A DNA stretch of 31,337 bases. It comes from SSEF01 sp964604195. Its GTDB lineage: Bacteria > Patescibacteriota > Minisyncoccia > Moranbacterales > UBA1568. The position numbers and the translations under genes are program-made. The stretch spans positions 1 to 31,337 of the forward strand of contig CAZRXW010000012.1 of the NCBI GenBank assembly GCA_964604195.1, written 5' to 3'. The notes under the pieces are model-generated. The model ran no database searches, was not told the DNA's origin, and saw only the letters and a list, made by a program, of their open reading frames with translations. Shown here in pieces: positions 8,064 to 14,808 of this stretch. Within the stretch, counting starts at the first letter, position 1. Every line of letters starts with the position of its first letter.

Positions 8064-9119
8064 TTATTGCGTCATTCGAAGTGCTTCCAATCCTGGCAAC
8101 ACATGATCAGAAAGGTATTCCAGCATAGCTCCACCACCACTCGAAACAAAGCCAATTTTATGAAACACACCAACCTCCTCAAGAATCGCTAATGACTCAC
8201 CCCCACCAATCACCACGTTAGCCTCACTTTCAAGGATGGCCTCCAAAACCAGCTTCGTTCCAATATCGTAAGGTTTTTCTTCAAACTTTCCCATTGGACC
8301 ATTCCAAACAATAGTCTTCGCCTTTTTGATTATCTGAGCATAATAGGCTGCTGTCGTCGGCCCTATATCAAAGCGATTTGGTGAATCGAAGTCTTTCGGT
8401 AAAAGAACCTTGTCATTAAACGAGAGCTTCTGATCCAAGGCTTCGTTGGCAATTTTTCCACCCACTAAAACACAATCGTAGTTTTCAGCGAAAGCTTGAA
8501 TTAAAGGAAGTTTTGTCTCAATTTTTGCTCCGCCAATAATAGCTACTGCCGGTCGAGCAGGAGATGCTTTAATAGCATCCAATCGAGTCAGCTCTTCCAT
8601 AAGATGAAGGCCAGCTGCACTGGGGAGAAGCCTGGGGAGACGAACTACTGAGGCATGAGCTCGATGGCATACCCCAAACGCTTCATTAACGTAGACATCA
8701 AACGGTTTAGCTAATGTTTGGGCAAATAATTCATCATTCGTTTCTTCTTCGGGATAAAAACGTACGTTTTCTAGGAGGAGCACGGTATTATCTGGTACTG
8801 CCTGAAGTGCTTTTGATACTTCATCACCAATACAATCCGCGACAAAAATGACCTCACGGCTAAGGACACGAGCAACTTCCGAAACAATCTGCTGTGTCGA
8901 ATGAGCGGGATCACGATCACCCTTTGGTCTTCCAAAGTGAGTAAGGAGAGCCACTTGCTTCGCCCCAAGCTTGAACAAGGTATCAATTGTTTTTTTCGCC
9001 ACCTCAAGCTTATAGCCTTCTTGAACATGAGCAACATCTTTCAACTCAACATTAAAATCAACTCTCACTAATATCTTTTTTCCCGTAACATCCAGTGTTG
9101 GTAGTTCGCGTAGCGCCAT
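8064..9119 (-). CDS. pgk: Phosphoglycerate kinase, short form
   Basis: Transfers phosphate from 1,3-bisphosphoglycerate to ADP. The signature KILVRVDFNVEL lies near residues 15-26, followed by THFGRPKGDRDP, LLLENVRFYPEEE, the hinge-side GGAKIETKLPL, the nucleotide-site WNGPMGKFE, and GGGES followed by SSGGGAMLE at the C-terminus. The usual GGGD(S/T) loop reads GGGES here, a conservative change. At 351 residues it is about 40 shorter than typical bacterial enzymes, by trimming of loops. It lies between mraY and eno in the co-directional run. It starts at ATG. Confidence 0.98.
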   Translation of the reverse strand: MALRELPTLDVTGKKILVRVDFNVELKDVAHVQEGYKLEVAKKTIDTLFKLGAKQVALLTHFGRPKGDRDPAHSTQQIVSEVARVLSREVIFVADCIGDEVSKALQAVPDNTVLLLENVRFYPEEETNDELFAQTLAKPFDVYVNEAFGVCHRAHASVVRLPRLLPSAAGLHLMEELTRLDAIKASPARPAVAIIGGAKIETKLPLIQAFAENYDCVLVGGKIANEALDQKLSFNDKVLLPKDFDSPNRFDIGPTTAAYYAQIIKKAKTIVWNGPMGKFEEKPYDIGTKLVLEAILESEANVVIGGGESLAILEEVGVFHKIGFVSSGGGAMLEYLSDHVLPGLEALRMTQ

Positions 9120-9140
9120 AATATACTATTGTTATTTATT

Positions 9141-10250
9141 TCATTGCCCCATACCAACAATCCCTACAATAACCCCCAATAAAGCCGTCAGTGCTGTAAA
9201 AATCCAAGCCCGCATAACTACTTTTGGCTCTGGCCAACCTTTGGCTTCAAAGTGATGATGAAGTGGCGCTGCCAAAAATATCTTCCTTCCCAAAAAACGC
9301 TTCGAGAAGAGTTGTAGGGATACGCTACCCGATTCTAAAAGGTATATAAACACAATAATAAAAAGAACAAGAGCAGAATTTGTCAGCATTGCCACCACTC
9401 CAAGGGTAGTTCCAAGTGAAATAGCACCCGTATCACCCATAAAAAAACGAGCTGGATACACGTTAAACCAGAGAAAGGCCATGAGTGCTCCGGCTACCGC
9501 CGCACAAAAACTCGCCAAATCAACTTTGTTATGCACAAAAGCAAGAAGAGCAAAAGAGCTAAACGCCATAAGCAGTACTCCACCATTTAGACCATCAAGA
9601 CCGTCAGTTTCATTGGAAGAAATAGCTGTAAAAAGAATCACAAATAAGAAGAGTGGTATGTACCACCAACCAATAGTAAAATCGCCAATCGCAGGAAGAT
9701 GCAAGGTATCCCAGCCAAGTTTAGAGTAAAACCACCAAGCACCCAATCCAGCGATAGCAAACAACCACCAGAATCGAAACAAAAACCGCATCCCCCCACC
9801 CTTATTTGTCCCTTTTCCTCGTACGCTCATGTAGTCATCCAAAAGTCCTAAAAGACCAGCCATAACCAAGGTAAATAGTGGCAACCAAGTCTGTGAGCGT
9901 TTTAAGAAATCAAGTCTCGCAATAAAATTAATATCTAAAATCTGAGCTACCCAAGGGAAAACCCATTCTGATGCTAAGGCTAAAATAAGGACTGCCACCC
10001 AAACAATAAGACCACCCATAGTTGGAGTGCCCGCCTTCCAGGCATGAAGCTTGGAAACAAAAGTAAGCTTATCACCACTTACTCCATTTTCTTTAATTTG
10101 AATACCAATCTTATACTTATACAAAATATGGGTCCAAAGAGGAGTTAAAAGAAAGGCGAGGATAAATGAAAGCAGCCCCGTCATGAGCACCTTAACAACA
10201 TTCATTACGACTGGTAAGTTCTGAAATTGGGCTAGAGCCAGAGAATCCAT
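9141..10250 (-). CDS. mraY: Phospho-N-acetylmuramoyl-pentapeptide-transferase
   Basis: Makes lipid I by transferring phospho-MurNAc-pentapeptide to undecaprenyl phosphate in the inner membrane. It is a polytopic protein. In the longer reading frame that begins at a TTG at 10289, the motifs fall as follows: GTPTMGG near 87-93, DDYMSVRGKGTNKGG from 151, SNETDGLDGLNGG from 225, FMGDTGAISLG from 283 and PLHHHFEAKGWPEPK from 342. I prefer the ATG at 10250 (first 13 codons removed); an ATG at 10205 is also possible. The NETDGLDG motif has Glu where Leu is usual. Its neighbour upstream is a D,D-carboxypeptidase, so the two form a peptidoglycan pair. A 16-bp palindrome covers the chosen start. Confidence 0.96.
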   Translation of the reverse strand: MDSLALAQFQNLPVVMNVVKVLMTGLLSFILAFLLTPLWTHILYKYKIGIQIKENGVSGDKLTFVSKLHAWKAGTPTMGGLIVWVAVLILALASEWVFPWVAQILDINFIARLDFLKRSQTWLPLFTLVMAGLLGLLDDYMSVRGKGTNKGGGMRFLFRFWWLFAIAGLGAWWFYSKLGWDTLHLPAIGDFTIGWWYIPLFLFVILFTAISSNETDGLDGLNGGVLLMAFSSFALLAFVHNKVDLASFCAAVAGALMAFLWFNVYPARFFMGDTGAISLGTTLGVVAMLTNSALVLFIIVFIYLLESGSVSLQLFSKRFLGRKIFLAAPLHHHFEAKGWPEPKVVMRAWIFTALTALLGVIVGIVGMGQ

Positions 10251-10264
10251 AGAAATATTTCTAT
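10249..10264. repeat. 16-bp perfect palindrome at the mraY start
   Basis: ATAGAAATATTTCTAT is a perfect palindrome that overlaps the preferred mraY start codon. It could be an operator or a chance AT-rich palindrome. No second copy was noticed in the window. Confidence 0.3.
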
Positions 10265-10298
10265 ACACTAAGACTAGAATATTGAACAAAAGACATCA

Positions 10299-11333
10299 TC
10301 ATATCCAATTGTAAGCTTGGAAACTCCAAGAAAACATAGATTGGATACTTTCCCAACGGTATGGATCATTGAGTACTACAGCAATTACTGGATGATCCCC
10401 ATCAGGATGATTGGCGACGGCTAGCAGTGAATAGCCCGCCATAGGAGTAAATCCAGTTTTTGTCCCAAGAAGATTGGGCATTGAGCCTAAAAGTTGATTG
10501 GTATTAAAAAGTTCGTGCTCACGAGAACCATCATGAGAAGTAACGATGGTTTCTTTTAACTGCATAATATCCCATAAGACAGGATGCTTCAAACTAGCAG
10601 CAGCTACCTTGGCCATATCAGCAGCACTGGAATAACATTCAGATTCTTGCCCATCTATCTCTAGCCCCGATGGGGTACAAAAATGAGAATCAGTGAGACC
10701 AAGCTCAACTGCCCTTTTATTCATCATTTTAGCAAAATCTGATACTGACCCTCCAAGATGTTTTCCCAGTGCTGTTGCAGCATCATTAGCACTATTCATG
10801 AGAGCCGCCTTAAGGAGATTACGAACCGTTACTTGCTCACCCACTTGAAGCCTCACTCCATTACAAAATCCAGATCGTGGACAGCCCACCCGCGTGCCAT
10901 CAGCATAAACCGCCTCTTCATCAAGGGTTATCAATGTCTCTAAATCATCGACCTGTTCCACTACGATAAGTGCAGTGAATAGTTTAGTAAGAGAAGCCAC
11001 CTGACGTTGATCGTGAGCATTTCGAGCATAGAGTTCTTTCCCTGTCTCAGCATCAAGCAAAATAGCAGCATGGGCTGTTGGCACAGAAAGACGAGGTGCA
11101 AAATCTTGCAAGTGGGGCTGGAAAACCGTTGAAGCCCCCCGATTCTCTGCAATGAAAGGGATAGACGCGAAGGGTGCTTCGGGGGATGAGGAAGGCGCAG
11201 GGGGAGTAACCCATTTATTCAGTACTCCCCATTCACTCAGAACAACATCCAAAAGAAATTTTGGGTACTCCTTTAAAATCCATGCACCCCAGGTAACACC
11301 TATCATGAGTAGTAAAAAAAGAAGTCGTATCAT
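10299..11333 (-). CDS. D-alanyl-D-alanine carboxypeptidase (S11 family)
   Basis: Trims the terminal D-Ala of peptidoglycan stem peptides outside the membrane. It is 344 residues long with an N-terminal hydrophobic segment (about residues 2-19) that is a signal or anchor. The serine-protease penicillin-binding motifs are in order and intact: SLTK at 114-117, SAN at 181-183 and KTG at 292-294. Four extra cysteines (C151, C157, C219, C233) sit in the outer domain and could form disulfides. The protein is close to the minimal catalytic domain and seems to lack the long C-terminal beta domain of PBP5. Its ATG overlaps the end of scpB by four bases, and mraY follows, so it is co-expressed with both. 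Confidence 0.93.
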   Translation of the reverse strand: MIRLLFLLLMIGVTWGAWILKEYPKFLLDVVLSEWGVLNKWVTPPAPSSSPEAPFASIPFIAENRGASTVFQPHLQDFAPRLSVPTAHAAILLDAETGKELYARNAHDQRQVASLTKLFTALIVVEQVDDLETLITLDEEAVYADGTRVGCPRSGFCNGVRLQVGEQVTVRNLLKAALMNSANDAATALGKHLGGSVSDFAKMMNKRAVELGLTDSHFCTPSGLEIDGQESECYSSAADMAKVAAASLKHPVLWDIMQLKETIVTSHDGSREHELFNTNQLLGSMPNLLGTKTGFTPMAGYSLLAVANHPDGDHPVIAVVLNDPYRWESIQSMFSWSFQAYNWI

Positions 11334-11920
11334 GTTGAAGTAATTTGAGTAGTATTTTGATCAACTACATCATCCTTTGATTTCGAACCTTGTAGTCTCG
11401 CGTCTTGAGAAAGCACTGAGAAGTCCGGCAGCTCATTCTGAGAAGCAATACCAAGCTTTTCCAGTAAAGACAACGAAGCCGTATAGACATACTCTCGATT
11501 ATCTTCCGGATTCTCTTCCCGAGTGATCAACCCTCGAATCAAAAGATTGCGCAAGGTAAAGCTACAATTTACCCCTCGGATTGACTCAATAGTAGCCCGA
11601 GTAATCGGCCCTCGGTAAGCAATAATAGCCAATACTTCAAGGGCTGCCTTAGAGAGATTCTCTTGCAAAAAACTCCTGATAAATTTCTCAATAACAACAG
11701 CATGATCTGGCTTAGTAGCAATTTCAAGAACGCTGCCATGCTCAATAAGCATGAGACCACAGTGATTGTCCTGATACCGCTCACGGAGAATCGTTACAAC
11801 AGCAACAAGTTCTTCTGCACCCACACCAAGAAGCCTTTCAATCTTCTTTTTTTCCAAGGCTTCACCACTGACATAGAGAAGTGCCTCGAGCTGCGCTACT
11901 TGTTGAGGAGTGGTAGGCAT
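11330..11920 (-). CDS. scpB: Segregation and condensation protein B
   Basis: ScpB is a winged-helix kleisin-associated subunit that binds ScpA and SMC in chromosome condensation. The 196-residue protein has the two winged-helix domains: an N-terminal LEALLYVSGEAL, then LSKAALEVLAIIAYRGPITRATIESIRGVN near 93-122 and LLIRGLI further on. The last 30 or so residues are polar and probably disordered. It starts at ATG nine bases after scpA and its stop overlaps the carboxypeptidase start (ATGA), so the segregation genes are translationally linked to a cell-wall gene. Confidence 0.95.
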   Translation of the reverse strand: MPTTPQQVAQLEALLYVSGEALEKKKIERLLGVGAEELVAVVTILRERYQDNHCGLMLIEHGSVLEIATKPDHAVVIEKFIRSFLQENLSKAALEVLAIIAYRGPITRATIESIRGVNCSFTLRNLLIRGLITREENPEDNREYVYTASLSLLEKLGIASQNELPDFSVLSQDARLQGSKSKDDVVDQNTTQITST

Positions 11921-11929
11921 AAATATAGA

Positions 11930-12646
11930 TCAGACAATTTCGGAGCGATGACGAATAGCAATATCACCGAAACGTTCCTTTTGTTCAACAACGATGAATT
12001 TCTCTTTTATTAATTGTAACAAGGCAAGAAATGAGACAATGAGCTCTACCCGACTCTCTATTTTTTCAGTCATTGCACGAAAAGAGGTCTCCATTCGTTC
12101 TGTGAGTGTTACTCGAAAAAAAGCCATTTTCTCCTCCAATCGAACAATTTGCTGTAATTCAACTTCTTCAAGCTTCTCAAATATGGGTATTTCTCCAAGC
12201 GTCGCCTCAAAAGCCTGGCGCAGATCCATTACGTTCAAATGCGCTGGTGGGAAAAACATACCTGCCTCCATTTGAATTGATCGGTCTCGAATATAGGAAC
12301 GATGTCTCCTCGTGAGAAGTTGTCCCAAATGTAGCCCAGCCTCACGATAGCGTTTGTACTCTCGTAACTGCCATTCGAGATCTACTATGGACTCTTCCTC
12401 ATCATCAGTAAAGACAAGGAGCGGTAATAGAGCTCGCGACTTTAGAAGAATCAATCTTGCAGCAATAGAGAGAAAGTGTGAAAGTGACGCCAAAGATAGA
12501 TTTTGCTCTCGCTCGAGATACTCTAGGTATTGATCAGCCACCTGTGCCAAAGAAACCCGAGTAATATCGAGTTTCTCCTTTTCAATAAGTGACAACAAAA
12601 GCTCGAGCGGTCCTTCAAACTGCTCCAACCGGACGGCGTAGACCAT
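11930..12646 (-). CDS. scpA: Segregation and condensation protein A
   Basis: The kleisin subunit that bridges the SMC dimer and recruits ScpB. The family opening is plain (VRLEQFEGPLELLLSLIEKEKLDITRVSLAQVADQYLEYL, residues 5-44). It is followed by the conserved SHFLSIAARLILLKSRALLPL helix region and a C-terminal winged helix (IVSFLALLQLIKEKFIVVEQ). The length of 238 residues is normal. smc itself is not in the window. The gene starts at ATG, 66 bases after the MFS transporter, with no visible Shine-Dalgarno, and is nine bases from scpB. Confidence 0.95.
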   Translation of the reverse strand: MVYAVRLEQFEGPLELLLSLIEKEKLDITRVSLAQVADQYLEYLEREQNLSLASLSHFLSIAARLILLKSRALLPLLVFTDDEEESIVDLEWQLREYKRYREAGLHLGQLLTRRHRSYIRDRSIQMEAGMFFPPAHLNVMDLRQAFEATLGEIPIFEKLEEVELQQIVRLEEKMAFFRVTLTERMETSFRAMTEKIESRVELIVSFLALLQLIKEKFIVVEQKERFGDIAIRHRSEIV

Positions 12647-12712
12647 AGGACAAAATGGGAGAATTTCTCCTTTTCCATCATAGCATCCATCACAAAACAG
12701 CCAAAATAAAGA

Positions 12713-13924
12713 CTAAGATGTTGGCTGAGTATCTTTAAGAAAAAGGCTAAGTCCAGCAAAGAGGAGAGAAGAGCCTCCCACCAGAAGAAAAAGTGAAGCC
12801 GTGCCCCAGTAAGCGAGAAAAAGTACTGCAACACCAGCCCCAACAATATTGGCCACTGGTCTTGCAGTACGGAAAAATGCCACCATGTCTGTGTCTTGAG
12901 GACCAATCTGTTTGTAAAAAAACGAGTCTCGAAGTACCTCAAGAGCCGCTGCGCCTACCCGAGTCAGAAACAGCAAGACTCCCCACCCGACTAGAGAAAG
13001 ATGATGGCTGATAGCAAAAAACAAAGTGGCTATCCCCATAATGATAAGCGAAAGGCAAAGAAGTTCACGCTCACCATATTTTTTATCTGCCAAAATACCG
13101 AGTGGATATTGGATCAATACAAACGGAAGGAGCATGATAGTAAATACTATTCCAATATCTTGCCAACCAAGCTGTTGTTCTATGAGTAAGATTGGGGCGT
13201 AAACAATCATAATGGCATAAAAAAACTCCAGCATCCATGATAGGAGGTAAATAATACGAATGTTCCGGTTCCTCCAAGCTTTGACTAACGTTGTAGAAAA
13301 GCGAACACGAGCAAGCAGCTTTGTTTTGTGTGATCTCAAACCGAGTAGAGCCACAAGAAACACAAGAGTATAACCAAAAGTAAGTAGAAAGAAGACTCCC
13401 ACATAGCCAAATTGACTCAAGACTTTTGTGGAAAGCCAAGGTGCCATCAATAGACCAAGATTTAATACGGTAAGATAGAATCCCCGCACCCTCCCAGAAA
13501 CATGGTCGGCAGAAAAGTCTTCAACCAACACGTCCATCACTGACCAAACAAGATTGCTACAGACCATGAAGAACAGGAGGAGCCCAGCTCCAAACCAAGA
13601 AGGTTCATCGAGACTTAAAATAACGCTCAGTGCAATGAGGTTGATCAATAAAAAAAGGAGAAGCCTCACTGATCCAAAACGCCGAACCAAAGGCTGGAGG
13701 CGAATAAGCCACCAGAGTACTAATGTAAAGGCAAGAAAGTAAAACCAGCCGATCTTTTCCTCACCAGCCACCTGAATAAAATACGAAGAAAGAATATAGA
13801 GAAGAAGGGCATCAAGAAAACCGATGCCAAAAGAGAGACCAGAAAGGAATCTTACTTTATTTTGATTAAATAATTCTTGGTATTGCTTTTGATATTGATG
13901 TAGCATAGCCCTATTATGCCACAT
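12713..13924 (-). CDS. MFS-type transporter, substrate unknown
   Basis: A 403-residue integral membrane protein with about 12 hydrophobic segments in two halves. The half-way cytoplasmic loop is basic (GLRSHKTKLLARVRF, near 196-210). A motif-A-like GILADKKYGEREL follows in the second half. This layout fits the major facilitator superfamily. Nothing shows the substrate or direction of transport. I kept the ATG at 13924 because a Shine-Dalgarno-like AGGGGAG lies about seven bases upstream, one of the few in this window. A second ATG at 13906 is possible, and an extended -10 (TGG-CATAAT) between the two would make that one leaderless. scpA follows after 66 bases. Confidence 0.85.
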   Translation of the reverse strand: MWHNRAMLHQYQKQYQELFNQNKVRFLSGLSFGIGFLDALLLYILSSYFIQVAGEEKIGWFYFLAFTLVLWWLIRLQPLVRRFGSVRLLLFLLINLIALSVILSLDEPSWFGAGLLLFFMVCSNLVWSVMDVLVEDFSADHVSGRVRGFYLTVLNLGLLMAPWLSTKVLSQFGYVGVFFLLTFGYTLVFLVALLGLRSHKTKLLARVRFSTTLVKAWRNRNIRIIYLLSWMLEFFYAIMIVYAPILLIEQQLGWQDIGIVFTIMLLPFVLIQYPLGILADKKYGERELLCLSLIIMGIATLFFAISHHLSLVGWGVLLFLTRVGAAALEVLRDSFFYKQIGPQDTDMVAFFRTARPVANIVGAGVAVLFLAYWGTASLFLLVGGSSLLFAGLSLFLKDTQPTS

Positions 13925-13938
13925 TCATGCTCCCCTCA

Positions 13939-14331
13939 CTATGGTTCCAAGCACCCAGGCACATAATGCCGAGCCCGTGCTGCTTCCACAGAAGGAAAAC
14001 AAATTTGATTTTCTTGCTTAATTTGCTTAGCACAACGAGACTGCGGATGGTGATACTTATTTGATTTCTTGCTCCCAACAAATTGACATGGTTGAGCGGC
14101 AGTCTCAGGAGGGGCTATCGATTGAATTTCTTCAACTTGAGGGACTACTGGGACAGCCTTTGTCTCTATAGCAACTTCAATGGACTCACTCACGACTAGG
14201 CTTTTTTGAAGCCAGCCAGCCTCAAAACAAAGAGCCCCGATTACAAGATAGCTAAGTCCCAAAAGAAGGTTATTTTTCCTTTGTTTAAGCCAATTTATTG
14301 ATCTATCTCTACATTCCCTTATTCTTTGCAT
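13939..14331 (-). CDS. Membrane-anchored protein with Ada-like zinc module
   Basis: A 130-residue protein with a basic N-terminus, one membrane helix at about 21-41 (LLLGLSYLVIGALCFEAGWL), a Pro/Val/Glu-rich spacer, and a C-terminal module of about 50 residues. The module (QFVGSKKSNKYHHPQSRC, then PSVEAARARHYVPGC) matches the Ada N-terminal metal-binding-like fold. This fold also occurs as an add-on to nucleases and ComE-type DNA-uptake proteins. Four Cys in the module (PCQF, SRCAK, QICF, PGC) could bind zinc. By topology the module is outside the membrane. The ATG at 14331 is preferred; an in-frame GTG at 14352 would overlap the rpmA promoter. A role in extracellular DNA binding is possible but unproven. 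Confidence 0.7.
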   Translation of the reverse strand: MQRIRECRDRSINWLKQRKNNLLLGLSYLVIGALCFEAGWLQKSLVVSESIEVAIETKAVPVVPQVEEIQSIAPPETAAQPCQFVGSKKSNKYHHPQSRCAKQIKQENQICFPSVEAARARHYVPGCLEP

Positions 14332-14338
14332 AGGACTG

Positions 14339-14366
14339 TTGACAGTTAACACGGATATGTTATACT
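14339..14366 (+). promoter_or_regulatory. Sigma-70-type promoter for rpmA
   Basis: A perfect -35 TTGACA (14339-14344) is followed after 16 bases by TATACT (14361-14366), which is also preceded by TGT as an extended -10. Transcription would start near 14373, about 40 bases before the rpmA ATG. It is one of the strongest promoter-like sequences in the window and lies in the divergent gap to the Ada-like gene. Confidence 0.75.
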
Positions 14367-14414
14367 CCTCAAAGCATATTATTTGACCCCTTAGTGTACT
14401 AGAACTCTACTCGT

Positions 14415-14699
14415 ATGGCAACCAGAAAAGCCGGTGGATCAACCAGTCTTGGCCGCGATTCAATATCCAAACGTCTCGGAGTGAAGATTTTTGGTGGACA
14501 GCGAGCCGATGAAGGTAATATTATCATCAGGCAGCGTGGTACCAAGTTTCATGCTGGAAAAAATGTTGAGCGAGGTGCTGATGATACCCTTTTCTCACTG
14601 ATTGATGGAGTAGTCAAATTTGAAGAACGTAAAGTCAAGGCTTTCACTGGAAAGTTAGTAAAAAGAATGTTGGTTCATGTACTTCCTGTTACCAAATAA
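14415..14699 (+). CDS. rpmA: 50S ribosomal protein L27
   Basis: L27 reaches the peptidyl transferase centre of the large ribosomal subunit. The 94-residue protein has the family pattern GRDSISKRLGVKIFGGQ (residues 13-29) and RQRGTKFHAGKNVERG (39-54), then DGVVKFE. The N-terminus MATRKAGGSTS starts directly with the mature-type tail and lacks the cleaved extension of Firmicutes. It starts at ATG; no Shine-Dalgarno is visible. The usual partner rplU (L21) is not next to it; instead it stands alone on the plus strand with its own promoter and terminator. Confidence 0.97.
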   Translation: MATRKAGGSTSLGRDSISKRLGVKIFGGQRADEGNIIIRQRGTKFHAGKNVERGADDTLFSLIDGVVKFEERKVKAFTGKLVKRMLVHVLPVTK

Positions 14700-14711
14700 C
14701 ATTTTTTCTTC

Positions 14712-14752
14712 AAAAGAAAATCCCTCAATTAGTAGTCGAGGGATTTTCTTTT
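14712..14752. terminator. Bidirectional intrinsic terminator
   Basis: A perfect 15-bp inverted repeat: AAAAGAAAATCCCTC at 14712-14726 and its complement at 14738-14752, with an 11-base loop. The outer stem gives a T-rich 3' side on both strands. It lies 12 bases after the rpmA stop and between two convergent genes, so it can end both rpmA and the DUF2207 gene. Confidence 0.9.
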
Positions 14753-14808
14753 CTGCTGAATTTGAATCTTTTCTAGATACTTCACTTCTCATATTTAAAT
14801 CTTCATGA

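Noticed and set aside
14332..14352. GTG start for the Ada-like membrane protein
   Set aside because: It would overlap the strong rpmA promoter; the ATG at 14331 gives a basic N-terminus before the membrane helix.
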